Under the pieces are notes generated by a model. The model did not search any database, had not been told where the DNA came from, and worked only from the letters and a program-made list of their open reading frames with translations. Source: Huintestinicola sp050874005 (lineage in GTDB: Bacteria; Bacillota; Clostridia; Oscillospirales; Ruminococcaceae). Taken from it: a stretch of 64,000 nucleotides of DNA. This document shows positions 1 to 8,599 of this stretch, piece after piece (position 1 is the first letter of the stretch; each line of letters opens with the position of its first letter). The DNA is taken from NCBI RefSeq assembly GCF_050874005.1, contig NZ_JBNMJV010000011.1:1-64000 (forward strand), read 5' to 3'. The translations under genes and the position numbers were made by a program.

Positions 1-78
1 ACCGCAAACTTTTACAGCCATCTTGAATACAACTCCAAGATCGCCTCTGCCGATGCAATTTCAAAAGCATTAGGATAA
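1..78 (+). CDS. Tyrosine recombinase/integrase, C-terminal end only
   Basis: The first 25 codons read open into the window and end at TAA 76-78. The residues (TANFYSHLEYN, then SKIASADAISKALG) match the C-terminal tail of phage and conjugative-element tyrosine recombinases, where the catalytic Tyr lies in a T-A-x-x-Y-x-H-L-D/E motif; here Tyr5 would be the nucleophile. The rest of the gene lies to the left of the window. A strong hairpin follows at once. With the truncated ATPase gene next door this marks the right side of an integrated or decayed mobile element. The call rests on a short motif, so the exact subfamily is unknown. Confidence 0.7.
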   Translation, partial: TANFYSHLEYNSKIASADAISKALG

Positions 79-84
79 ATTTAT

Positions 85-118
85 CGCTCCCATACACCAA
101 ATATGGGAGCGGTATTTG
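85..118 (+). terminator. Terminator of the recombinase gene
   Basis: Perfect 10-bp stem CGCTCCCATA / TATGGGAGCG with a 7-nt loop, starting 7 bases after the recombinase stop codon and followed by GTATTTGTT. Confidence 0.7.
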
Positions 119-186
119 TTATAATGAGATTTTTTTGTAAATTCTCATCAGATTTCGTTATATCGAAAACTATTTTTAAAAACCAC

Positions 187-216
187 TTGATTATCACTTA
201 TAATTTGTGTTATAAT
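187..216 (+). promoter_or_regulatory. Promoter of the truncated ATPase gene
   Basis: TTGATT at 187-192, 18 bp, TATAAT at 211-216, with TGTGT directly before the -10. The ATG at 103 lies upstream of this promoter, which supports the later start at 238. Confidence 0.6.
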
Positions 217-237
217 ATATGTAAGGAGATGAAGACC

Positions 238-1308
238 ATGATAAAGCGAGAAATGTATATGGAACGCATTCGTCCGTTCATCGGGCAGAACATAGTAAAG
301 GTCCTGACAGGTATTCGCCGCTGCGGAAAATCCGTTATGCTGACGCTTATACAGGACGAACTAAAAGAAAATGGCATATCGGAAGACCGTTTTCTTTCAA
401 TCAACTTTGAGTCAAAAGCTGTAAGTTACGTCAGCAGCGTTGACAGCACCTACGAGCATATCAAAACAGTATGTGAAAGAGCGGGAAAAAAGATCTATCT
501 TTTTCTTGATGAGATACAGGAACTTTGCGGCTGGGAAAAGCTTGTAAACTCCTGTATGATAGATTTTGACTGTGATATTTATGTTACGGGGTCAAATGCC
601 AAGCTTCTTTCGGGCGAGCTTGCAACCTATCTTGCCGGGCGTTATGTAAAAATAAACGTGTATCCCTTTTCTTTCAAGGAAGTAATGCTGATGCTGCCCG
701 AAAGATCCGAAGCGGAAGTGTTCCACACTTATATGCAGTGGGGCGGTATGCCGTTTCTTTATCAGTTTCCGCTGGAGGATAACGATAAAAAGCAGTATCT
801 GAGCGATATTTATGATTCCATAATGATAAAGGATATCGTATCCAGGAACAAGATACGGGATGTTGAGCAGTTCAAAAGAATGCTGATGTATTTTATCGGT
901 AATATCGGCAATGTGTTTTCTGCCTCAAGCATTACAAAGTATCTGAAAAGTGAGAACAGAAGCATTTCCAACGAAACGCTTTACAACTATATTGATTACT
1001 GTCAGAGTGCCTGCCTCTTTCATCTGGTTTCAAGGCAGGAGCTTATCGGAAAGAACATTCTGCAGTTCCAGGAAAAGATATATCTTACCGATCACGGTAT
1101 CCGTGAAGCTGTGTACGGAAACAATATGAGGGATATCGGGCAGGTGCTTGAAAACATCGTTTATATTGAGCTGCTTCGACGTGGTTACACTGTGACTGTG
1201 GGAAAGAACAAGACCCTTGAGGTTGATTTTGTTGCCGAGAAAGCAGGACAGAAGTCATATTACCAAAGGATTGTACCACAAAATAAGTATTTGTCAACTG
1301 CGACTTAA
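238..1308 (+). CDS. AAA-type ATPase (DUF4143 family), C-terminally truncated
   Basis: The start at 238 is chosen because AAGGAG lies 7 bases upstream and the promoter is at 187-216; an in-frame ATG at 103 precedes the promoter. The protein has a Walker A motif GIRRCGKS at residues 25-32, a Walker B LFLDEIQ near residue 89, and the middle part typical of the DUF4143 ATPases. Those are stand-alone P-loop ATPases with a C-terminal nuclease-like domain, common in accessory regions and of unclear role. The similarity I can see runs to the EVDFVAEK segment and stops near base 1265. The last dozen residues (RIVPQNKYLSTAT) do not look like the family, and the usual 40-60 residue end is absent. The gene therefore looks cut by a deletion or insertion and is probably non-functional. 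Confidence 0.75.
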   Translation: MIKREMYMERIRPFIGQNIVKVLTGIRRCGKSVMLTLIQDELKENGISEDRFLSINFESKAVSYVSSVDSTYEHIKTVCERAGKKIYLFLDEIQELCGWEKLVNSCMIDFDCDIYVTGSNAKLLSGELATYLAGRYVKINVYPFSFKEVMLMLPERSEAEVFHTYMQWGGMPFLYQFPLEDNDKKQYLSDIYDSIMIKDIVSRNKIRDVEQFKRMLMYFIGNIGNVFSASSITKYLKSENRSISNETLYNYIDYCQSACLFHLVSRQELIGKNILQFQEKIYLTDHGIREAVYGNNMRDIGQVLENIVYIELLRRGYTVTVGKNKTLEVDFVAEKAGQKSYYQRIVPQNKYLSTAT

Positions 1309-1426
1309 TATGAATTATGAAGTATATATCGAAGTATAAAATTCGTCACAATGTCCGGTATAATGTGCAAAGCAAAGTGCATTTTCCATATCGGACAAAT
1401 GGCTGCCGGTAAAGGAGTTTTATTAT

Positions 1427-2287
1427 ATGATGGAATATCATTCATTAAAAGAATTGCAGGAATTATCGGTTAAGCTTAACAAAGAGCTGTGGGAAATAAT
1501 ACAGCAGGAGGATATGGAAGCAAGCGAACGGACAGCTGAGGAGTCTTATAACAAAATGCTTGAAATGTACCTGGCAATGAAGGCGGCTGACGAAAGCTAT
1601 GACGGCAGTCTACGTTCTGCCAGCAAAAGAGCAGGCGGAGACGGCGAAAAGCTCCATAAGTATAATGCTCAGAATAAAAATATCTGCGGTCCCTTTGTGG
1701 GCAAGGTTATGGAAAAGGCAATAAAAATGGGAGAGTCCAATGCCTGTATGAGAAGAATTGTGGCAGCTCCCACCGCAGGCGCCTGCGGTGTCCTCCCTGC
1801 GGTGCTGTTAAGCTATGCGGAGGAGCATAATACCTGCGAAGAGCAGATGGTGCGAGCTTTGTATGTGGCAGCAGGCATTGGAAAAGTGATCGCCGAAAAT
1901 GCATTTATTGCAGGCGCCGCAGGAGGCTGTCAGGCAGAGATCGGTTCAGCCGCCGCAATGGCATCGGGAGCACTTGCGTATTTGCAGGGCGGAGATGCCG
2001 AAGCTGTTATGCACGCAGCCGCACTTTCACTTAAAAATATGCTGGGTCTTGTATGCGACCCTGTGGCGGGACTTGTGGAAGTTCTGTGCATAAAAAGAAA
2101 TTCGTATGGTGCCGTTAATGCCATCACTTCCGCCCAGCTGGCATTGGCAGGTATACGAAGCGCAGTAGTACCCGACGATGTGATCGACAGTATGAAACGA
2201 ATTGGGATCCTGATGCACGGCTCTCTTAAAGAAACAAGCTGTGGAGGGCTTGCCGTGACCGAATCCGCAGGAAAATATTTAACTTGA
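1427..2287 (+). CDS. sdaAA: L-serine dehydratase, iron-sulfur-dependent, alpha subunit
   Basis: Catalytic subunit of the two-subunit iron-sulfur serine dehydratase, which deaminates L-serine to pyruvate and ammonia in the cytoplasm. The 286 residues are full length for the alpha chain. Cys168, Cys210 and Cys221 have the 42- and 11-residue spacing of the three cluster-binding cysteines of the family (GGCQAE, then CDPVAGLVEVLC). AAAGGAG at 1411-1417 gives a 9-nt spacing to the ATG at 1427; ATG 1430 is an alternative. The beta subunit gene sdaAB, normally directly upstream, is missing: that place is taken by the truncated ATPase gene. Either sdaAB lies elsewhere or it was lost when the mobile element decayed. 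A hairpin terminator follows. Confidence 0.9.
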   Translation: MMEYHSLKELQELSVKLNKELWEIIQQEDMEASERTAEESYNKMLEMYLAMKAADESYDGSLRSASKRAGGDGEKLHKYNAQNKNICGPFVGKVMEKAIKMGESNACMRRIVAAPTAGACGVLPAVLLSYAEEHNTCEEQMVRALYVAAGIGKVIAENAFIAGAAGGCQAEIGSAAAMASGALAYLQGGDAEAVMHAAALSLKNMLGLVCDPVAGLVEVLCIKRNSYGAVNAITSAQLALAGIRSAVVPDDVIDSMKRIGILMHGSLKETSCGGLAVTESAGKYLT

Positions 2288-2303
2288 ATATGAAATTAAC
2301 GGA

Positions 2304-2350
2304 GCAGCATAAAACAGCGTAAAATACTGTTTTATGCTGCTGTTTGTATT
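2304..2350 (+). terminator. Terminator of sdaAA
   Basis: Perfect 14-bp stem GCAGCATAAAACAG / CTGTTTTATGCTGC with a 9-nt loop (2304-2340), followed by the T-rich TGTTTGTATTG. It could act in both directions. Confidence 0.75.
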
Positions 2351-2452
2351 GTCAGCATTTCTGTTTTATTAGTAAGTGATATACGAAAAAACTGTATTTA
2401 TATATCCGTTTTAACCTTGCCGCATAAAAAATCGGAATATTTTTCAAAAACA

Positions 2453-2481
2453 TTGAAAAAAATAATAATATATGATATAAT
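2453..2481 (+). promoter_or_regulatory. Promoter of the alpha-2-macroglobulin-like gene
   Basis: TTGAAA 2453-2458, 17 bp, TATAAT 2476-2481. The leader to the TTG start is about 90 nt and contains a small GC hairpin near 2521-2547. Confidence 0.65.
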
Positions 2482-2576
2482 TGTTTTTAACAATTGGTAT
2501 TATTCCCGGGAGCGGAAAAAGCCGTCTGCGGACATAGCCGCAGCCGACAATGACAATAATGTATGGAGGGATAGAT

Positions 2577-5500
2577 TTGAACAAAACAACGCATAAGCGC
2601 CTTGCTGCACTTCTCACGGCAGTAATAATGGCGTCAGGGGTATTTTCGGGCTGTATGAACAATGCCCCTTCAGACGAGGAAATATCCGCAGCAACATCTT
2701 CTCAGGAAATCGAAGCATCGGTCTCGGAGAGCACAGAGACTGTAAGCGAAGCACCGGTCACCTCGGCAGAGACATCATCGTCAGAGCCTTTGACCGAGGC
2801 ATTTAAGGGCAAAATACTTTCCGTTGAGCCAACCGAGGATAAGGGCGAAGGACTTATCGGCTGTGAAAGCTCCTTTATGCTGACTCTTGACAGAGCCGTT
2901 TCCGAAGAAACACTATCGGATGCAATAACCCTTTCTCCCGACGTTCCCTTTGACGTAACAGCCGGTGAGAAGGATAATTCTTTTCTCATCAAGCCCTCTG
3001 AGGAACTGCCCTCGGGTAAACTTGTAAGGCTCGGGCTCAAAAACGGCAGCGGAGACAGTCTTTATAAATGGGCGTTCCAGACAGAGGATATATTCAAAGT
3101 GAGGCAGACATATCCCGCTGACGGCAGCGACTATGTACATATCGACACAGGTATCGAGATCACTTTCAGCTCAGAGGTCGACCCCGACGCCGCAAAGGAT
3201 TATTTTGAGATAACGCCGGATGTTGCGGGACGGCTTGAAAGCCACCTTTCCACGCTGTATTTCATTCCCGACAAGTCCCTTGAAGAGGATAAGAATTACA
3301 CCATTACCCTGAAAAAGGGTCTGCCATCAAAGGACAATACTGTTCTCGGGGAGGATCACAGCTTCTGCTTCAAGACCTCGAAGGACTACAGCAAAAGCTA
3401 CTGTTATACCGCCGACAGCACCGAGACCTTTGTACCTGGCGATCTCACCGTCGTGGAGATATTCTGCTCCGATGACTATCTGGATACGGATTTTAATGTG
3501 GATATCTACCGTATTGACAGTCCGGACAAATATATAAGCTCCCTTGCGCAGTCAAAAAGCGGCAATGAGGTATCCACCGGAGGACTTGCAAAGGTCTATT
3601 CGGAAAAGAGCCGTCTTCGTGAGGGCGGAGATCACTATAATTCTCCCAACTTCCTTATGCTTCCCGATGATCTGGAGGAGGGCTGGTACCTTGCGGAAAT
3701 AAACGCACAGTCGGGCAATAATGTAACCAAGATACAAAGACATATCCAGATAAGCACAGTTTCCGTATATAGTGCAGGACTTCCCGGACAGGCGCAGTTT
3801 TTCATAAACGATACAAATTCGGGAAATGCCGCTTCGGGCGCAAAGATCGAGCTTACCACAGACAATGGCAGCTATACCGCCGCAGCAGACGGAGACGGTC
3901 TTGCGTTTATGGATATCCCCGAGGAAACTTACGGCAGAGGTATCTTAAAGATCACCTATAACGGAAAGACCTATGCGGATATCTACAGCTACTCTCCCGA
4001 CGGTGCCAAGGACCCGAGAGACAGCTATTTTATGTATCTCTTTACCGACAGAGAGACCTATCTCACTTCCGATACCGTGCAGGTATGGGGCGTTATCAGG
4101 TCAAGAACGGCAGATCAGACTCTCCCGGGTGATCTGAAGCTTGTTTTCGGCGAGGGACGTTATTGGGACGATAACGAAACCGTTCTTGACAGCAAAGATG
4201 TGACTCTTGGCAAGGACGGTACCTTCACCGCAGAGTTTACATATAAAAACCATACCAATTCCTGGGGAAGTATGGTCGCCCTCTATTCGGGAGACACAAA
4301 GCTCTGCACCAAATTCGTATCCATTCAGGATTACGACAAGCCGATATATACCGTATATGTGGACGCTCCGGATTATGTGATACTGTATGACGGCGAAACT
4401 GTTCCGGTGGAAATAAACGCAGCTTTCTATGACACAACGCCTGCCGAGGGACTTGGATTTGAGATAAATAACTATGGGGTCACGGTGGTCTCTCCCGAAA
4501 AAATAGTGACCGATGAAAACGGATATGCAAAGGCAGAGGTAAAACTGGAAGACAACGAGTATTTCAGGCTCTCAGGAAATTATATCAATGCCACAATATC
4601 GGGAGTGCAGGACGTATACAGCGGAGGTCATAAGACTGTTTACTCATTCAGCCGTGATATTATGGCAGAGTGTGAATGGGACAAGGAAACAGGCGAACTT
4701 GCCTTTACTGCAAATTACGTTACCCTTGACAATATTCCCGAGGGATATGTATATGAATATGACAACTACGATGTTTTCAGAGGTGCTCCCGCAGATACGG
4801 AAATAACCGCCGAGGTTACTCATACCTACTATGTAAAGACGGAAAGCGGCAGCCATTATGATTTTCTGCAGAAGAAAAACATTACCGAATATAAGTATGA
4901 AACTGTGACGGAAGACCTGGGCGAATATAAGGTAAAGACCGAAAACGGAAAAGCCGTTATCAAAGATGTTCCTATCAAGAAAGACGATGGCAGCTATAAA
5001 ATTTCCCTCTCGTGGAAGGACAGCAAGGGCAGGAATACTGTTTCCGAATATTATCCCTGCGGATACGGCTCTTATTATTCAAACGAAAGCTCCTACAGAT
5101 ATTACACCTTTGAAGCCGACGAATACAATGACGTATATGATCTTAAATTTACGGAAAACAAGTCTGTTCCCTTTACTCTGAAAAGGAACTATTCCACCGA
5201 AGATGAAAAATGCGAGGGAAGGATACTTTTTACAGTCCACGGAAATGACTTCACCGACAGCAGGATCTATACAGACTCCCGATTTGAATATACGATGACC
5301 CGTGAATGTATCCCCACAGTAAATGTCTGCGGCGCATATTTTGACGGCAGACACGTATATCCCGTCCACGAATACTGGATGAACTTCAACTTCGACCCGT
5401 CGGAGAGAAAGATAACCCTTGATGTTTCGGCAGACAAGGAGACATATCTTCCCGGAGATACCGCCGAGGTGACCGTCAAGGCTTGCTATGAGGACGGAAA

Positions 5501-7454
5501 GCCTGCGGAAGGAGCGTCAGTGCTTCTGAGCGTGGTGGACGAAGCAGCATTTGCTATGGGCGAGCAGAACGCAGATGTTCTGGGAAAACTTTACCAGAGC
5601 ATTTACATACCCTCTGTAACGGAATATTTCAGCTATGTCCAGCACACTCTCGACCGTGACGGCGGCGGAGAAAAGGGTGGAGGAGACGACGACTGGTCAG
5701 TCCGCAAGGACTTCAAGGATACGGCAATGTTCTCCGAAAGTACAGCCGACAGCTCGGGAACGGCGCATTTTACCGTTAAGCTTCCCGACAACCTCACCAC
5801 CTGGAGAGCGACTGCCCTTGCAGTATCATATACCAAAGGAGAGGAAAGCGGCAAGAGCAGCGCAGTCTATGCAGGAAATACCAAATATCCCGTTGTTGTA
5901 AAGCAGCCTGTTTTCCTTACGCCAATAATGCCCGACAGCTTCCATACAGGCGATGACGTGGTGCTTGCCGCAAATCTTCACGGTTCAGAGGACGTCAGCA
6001 TAACAGTAAGCGGAAACGGCGTAAATAAGACCCTTTCGGGAAAATCCGGGGACTCCGTTTCCTTTGGCAAGCTGCCCGAGGGAGAGTATAAGGCACTTTT
6101 CAAGACCGAGGGAGAAAACGGAAAGGACGCTGCGGAATACACATTTGACGTTCGGGAAACACTTCTTGAGGTGCCCGTGATGATGGTATCGGATATTTCG
6201 GAGCTGAACTCCGCCGATTCCCTTAGATGGCCCGTGCGTATCACATTTTTCAACAAGGACTATATGCTTTATACCGATGTCCTCTATAAGCTTTCGGAAT
6301 ATTACGGCAGCAGGACCGATACGACTATCGCCTCAAAGTATGCAATGAAGGAGTTCGGATTTATCACCGAGGAAGAATATCTCGAATGTAAAGTAAACCT
6401 TGACAGCAAGGGCTTTGTCAAGCTCCTTGACGCTTCCGAGGGGGATGCCGGGCTCACAGCAAGGCTTCTTGCGGCAGTACCCGAGTTAATGGGCAGAAGT
6501 CTGGCTGTGGATAGCTATTATACGATCATCAACGACAGAGACTCCGCCGCTGCGGACGTTGCCGACGCATATCTGGGACTTGCCGCAATGGGTGAGCCTG
6601 TGATGATACAGCTTCGCCGTATCCTTGCCGATGAAAACAGCGGATTTGAGGGACTTGACAGGATAAAGCTCATAGCCGCCCTTGCAGTTATAGGAGACTG
6701 CGAGACTGCTTCGGGATATCTCTCCGGGTATCTTGCCGATGCCGAAAGAACTGAGACCGACGACGGCACACAGCTTTGCATAAAAGGCTCAGATACCCTC
6801 GAATATACCAAATATGCCCTTGTTGCCGCAGCAGCTTCGGGACTTCCCGAGGCAGACGAAATGGCACGGTATATAGTGAATACCGAATATGTATATGACA
6901 CCGCAGCACCCGAGCTTATCTATTATCTGAAGCACTACAGCGCCGACTCGGATACCGATGCTGTTTTCAGCTATAACAGCGGAAATGAGGAGAAGCTTGT
7001 GACCCTTGACCGCCATTTCGGCACCTGCATAGGCTTTGGCGAGGAGCAGTTCAAGTCTGCGGACTTCAAAGCCGTTTCGGGAAATATCCGCACATTTATG
7101 AACTACAGCGGCAGAGTGACCGATATAAACAAAAAGAAAGACCTGGGCGTTACCAAGACCCTTTCAGTCGGTTCGGGCGGATACAGACCCGGCGCTCTTG
7201 TAACGGTAAATATCACCACTTCCGAGCCTTACTGCTATGTTACCGACATTATCCCCTCCTGCGGAAGATATGTGGACAATAACAGCTGGAGATGCTCAAA
7301 GCAGACGGTAACTCTTTATACCAATAAGGACGGCAAAGCAGGGTATAAGTTCCGCATAGCCGTTTCCGGCGAATTTGTGGCAGAGGGTGCCTATGCCTGC
7401 GGCAGGGACAATGTGTGCGGCATTTCCGAGACTCAGACCATAACCGTAAAGTAA
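2577..7454 (+). CDS. Alpha-2-macroglobulin-like lipoprotein without thioester
   Basis: Large secreted protein of the bacterial alpha-2-macroglobulin family, anchored to the outer face of the membrane. The start is the TTG at 2577: GGAGGG ends 6 bases upstream, and it puts a lipobox (VFSGC, Cys26) after a positively charged hydrophobic signal; ATG 2550 has no ribosome site. Macroglobulin-type domains cover the first two thirds, with the DRETYLTSDTVQVWG segment near residue 491. The A2M domain signature LPDNLTTWRATALAVS is near residue 1069, followed by the helical toroid region. At the place of the reactive CxEQ thioester (near residue 1244) the sequence is GSRTDTTIA, so covalent trapping of proteases is not possible by the known mechanism. 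It may still act as a conformational protease trap or an envelope scaffold. The MEMO-like gene starts one base after its stop. Confidence 0.85.
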   Translation: MNKTTHKRLAALLTAVIMASGVFSGCMNNAPSDEEISAATSSQEIEASVSESTETVSEAPVTSAETSSSEPLTEAFKGKILSVEPTEDKGEGLIGCESSFMLTLDRAVSEETLSDAITLSPDVPFDVTAGEKDNSFLIKPSEELPSGKLVRLGLKNGSGDSLYKWAFQTEDIFKVRQTYPADGSDYVHIDTGIEITFSSEVDPDAAKDYFEITPDVAGRLESHLSTLYFIPDKSLEEDKNYTITLKKGLPSKDNTVLGEDHSFCFKTSKDYSKSYCYTADSTETFVPGDLTVVEIFCSDDYLDTDFNVDIYRIDSPDKYISSLAQSKSGNEVSTGGLAKVYSEKSRLREGGDHYNSPNFLMLPDDLEEGWYLAEINAQSGNNVTKIQRHIQISTVSVYSAGLPGQAQFFINDTNSGNAASGAKIELTTDNGSYTAAADGDGLAFMDIPEETYGRGILKITYNGKTYADIYSYSPDGAKDPRDSYFMYLFTDRETYLTSDTVQVWGVIRSRTADQTLPGDLKLVFGEGRYWDDNETVLDSKDVTLGKDGTFTAEFTYKNHTNSWGSMVALYSGDTKLCTKFVSIQDYDKPIYTVYVDAPDYVILYDGETVPVEINAAFYDTTPAEGLGFEINNYGVTVVSPEKIVTDENGYAKAEVKLEDNEYFRLSGNYINATISGVQDVYSGGHKTVYSFSRDIMAECEWDKETGELAFTANYVTLDNIPEGYVYEYDNYDVFRGAPADTEITAEVTHTYYVKTESGSHYDFLQKKNITEYKYETVTEDLGEYKVKTENGKAVIKDVPIKKDDGSYKISLSWKDSKGRNTVSEYYPCGYGSYYSNESSYRYYTFEADEYNDVYDLKFTENKSVPFTLKRNYSTEDEKCEGRILFTVHGNDFTDSRIYTDSRFEYTMTRECIPTVNVCGAYFDGRHVYPVHEYWMNFNFDPSERKITLDVSADKETYLPGDTAEVTVKACYEDGKPAEGASVLLSVVDEAAFAMGEQNADVLGKLYQSIYIPSVTEYFSYVQHTLDRDGGGEKGGGDDDWSVRKDFKDTAMFSESTADSSGTAHFTVKLPDNLTTWRATALAVSYTKGEESGKSSAVYAGNTKYPVVVKQPVFLTPIMPDSFHTGDDVVLAANLHGSEDVSITVSGNGVNKTLSGKSGDSVSFGKLPEGEYKALFKTEGENGKDAAEYTFDVRETLLEVPVMMVSDISELNSADSLRWPVRITFFNKDYMLYTDVLYKLSEYYGSRTDTTIASKYAMKEFGFITEEEYLECKVNLDSKGFVKLLDASEGDAGLTARLLAAVPELMGRSLAVDSYYTIINDRDSAAADVADAYLGLAAMGEPVMIQLRRILADENSGFEGLDRIKLIAALAVIGDCETASGYLSGYLADAERTETDDGTQLCIKGSDTLEYTKYALVAAAASGLPEADEMARYIVNTEYVYDTAAPELIYYLKHYSADSDTDAVFSYNSGNEEKLVTLDRHFGTCIGFGEEQFKSADFKAVSGNIRTFMNYSGRVTDINKKKDLGVTKTLSVGSGGYRPGALVTVNITTSEPYCYVTDIIPSCGRYVDNNSWRCSKQTVTLYTNKDGKAGYKFRIAVSGEFVAEGAYACGRDNVCGISETQTITVK

Positions 7455-7455
7455 T

Positions 7456-8403
7456 ATGAAAAACAAAAAAATGACCGCTGTAATTCTCTGCACCGTCCTC
7501 CTTATGTGGGGCTGTGCGGAGAATGAGGGTGAGCAAAGCGATACCTGTATAGCAGACGAAAGCAGCGTTTTGTCCGAAACCGTCCTGACGGAAAGCAAGC
7601 AAAGCTTCGGACAGCTTGAATGTCTCTATTACAATGAAAAGGAATTCGGCGCATTAGACGGTATGAACCGCACATATGAAACAGGCGGACAGCTTATGTG
7701 CGCCACCGTTCCTCATCATCTTCTTGCAGGTGAAATGATATCCTCCGCATTCCGGACAGCCGCAGAGACACGGGAAAGTACAGATACGGTGGTGATAGTT
7801 GCCCCCATACACGAGCCGAAAGGAAATGATATCATAACCTCTCTTGCCGACTGGAACACGCCCTTCGGCGTTCTGGAAAACGACAGAGAGCTGTCGGAGC
7901 TTTTCTCCTCAAGGCTGGGAGCGGCATATGACGACAGTATGCTTGAGACTGACCATTCCGCTTCGGGGCTCATACCCTTTGCCGCCGGATTTTTTCCGAA
8001 TGCGCAGATAGCCTGCGTGCTTATTTCGGGGCAGGCAGATGATGATATCCCCCGACAGCTTTCGGAGCTTTTAAATGAGATATCCGCAGAAAAGAACTGC
8101 TTTTTTGTGTTCTCAACGGATTTTTCTCATTACCTTGAACCACACGATGCGGACAGAATGGACGAATGTACACGCAGAGCCGTATTTGACTGTGATACCG
8201 CTGCGATCGCCGCAATGACAAATGACAACACCGATTCACCGCCGACCGTGGAGACCTTCGTGAGACTTTCCGCTCTCCTTGACTGTAACGTTTCCGAGCT
8301 TGACCACGGAAATTCAATGACCGTTTCCGGGCTGCCCTACAGCAAAGCGGCATATCCAGAGGGAGTGACAAGCTATTTCGTTTTCGGAGCGGTAAAGCAA
8401 TGA
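7456..8403 (+). CDS. MEMO-family (AmmeMemoRadiSam B-like) lipoprotein
   Basis: The protein starts with a lipoprotein signal (lipobox LMWGC, Cys near residue 17) followed by a MEMO-like domain. The family hallmarks are PHHLLAGEM near residue 86, DHSASG near 166 and STDFSHYLEPHDAD near 220. MEMO proteins are metal-binding relatives of extradiol dioxygenases; the cytoplasmic bacterial form is usually encoded with AMMECR1 and a radical SAM enzyme. Here the protein is exported and neither partner is adjacent. It is instead co-transcribed with the macroglobulin-like lipoprotein (1-bp gap), so a joint envelope role is likely but unknown. The start ATG directly follows the previous stop codon, so translation is probably coupled. 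Confidence 0.8.
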   Translation: MKNKKMTAVILCTVLLMWGCAENEGEQSDTCIADESSVLSETVLTESKQSFGQLECLYYNEKEFGALDGMNRTYETGGQLMCATVPHHLLAGEMISSAFRTAAETRESTDTVVIVAPIHEPKGNDIITSLADWNTPFGVLENDRELSELFSSRLGAAYDDSMLETDHSASGLIPFAAGFFPNAQIACVLISGQADDDIPRQLSELLNEISAEKNCFFVFSTDFSHYLEPHDADRMDECTRRAVFDCDTAAIAAMTNDNTDSPPTVETFVRLSALLDCNVSELDHGNSMTVSGLPYSKAAYPEGVTSYFVFGAVKQ

Positions 8404-8428
8404 AGTTTATCCAAGCCCGGGATCCGTC

Positions 8429-8454
8429 CCCCTTTTCGCTTTGGCGGAAAGGGG
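8429..8454 (+). terminator. Hairpin after the MEMO-like gene
   Basis: 11-bp stem with one G-U pair (CCCCTTTTCGC / GCGGAAAGGGG) and a 4-nt loop, 25 bases after the stop codon. There is no clear T-run, so termination is probable but not certain. Confidence 0.5.
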
Positions 8455-8487
8455 TGATCTATTATCTTTAAATCACTAAATTACCCC

Positions 8488-8516
8488 TTGCAAAAAAAAC
8501 AAACCTGTGATATAAT
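8488..8516 (+). promoter_or_regulatory. Promoter of the 8600 membrane protein gene
   Basis: TTGCAA 8488-8493, 17 bp, TATAAT 8511-8516 with TGTGA before the -10. The predicted start of transcription is near 8523. Confidence 0.7.
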
Positions 8517-8542
8517 AGACTCATACATAAAAAATCAAATAC

Positions 8543-8576
8543 GGGGGGAACGGCGCAAAGCGTTCCCCTCTTTTAT
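8543..8576 (+). terminator. Terminator-like hairpin inside the leader
   Basis: Stem GGGGAACG / CGTTCCCC (8545-8568, extendable by two pairs) with an 8-nt loop, followed by TCTTTTATATCTTT. It lies between the promoter at 8488 and the ATG at 8600, so it would act as an attenuator. Confidence 0.6.
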
Positions 8577-8599
8577 ATCTTTATACACAGAGGTGCAAA

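Noticed and set aside
6307..6336. Thioester motif of the macroglobulin
   Set aside because: The position was examined and reads GSRTDTTIA; no CxEQ occurs there or in the following region, so the protein is called thioester-free.
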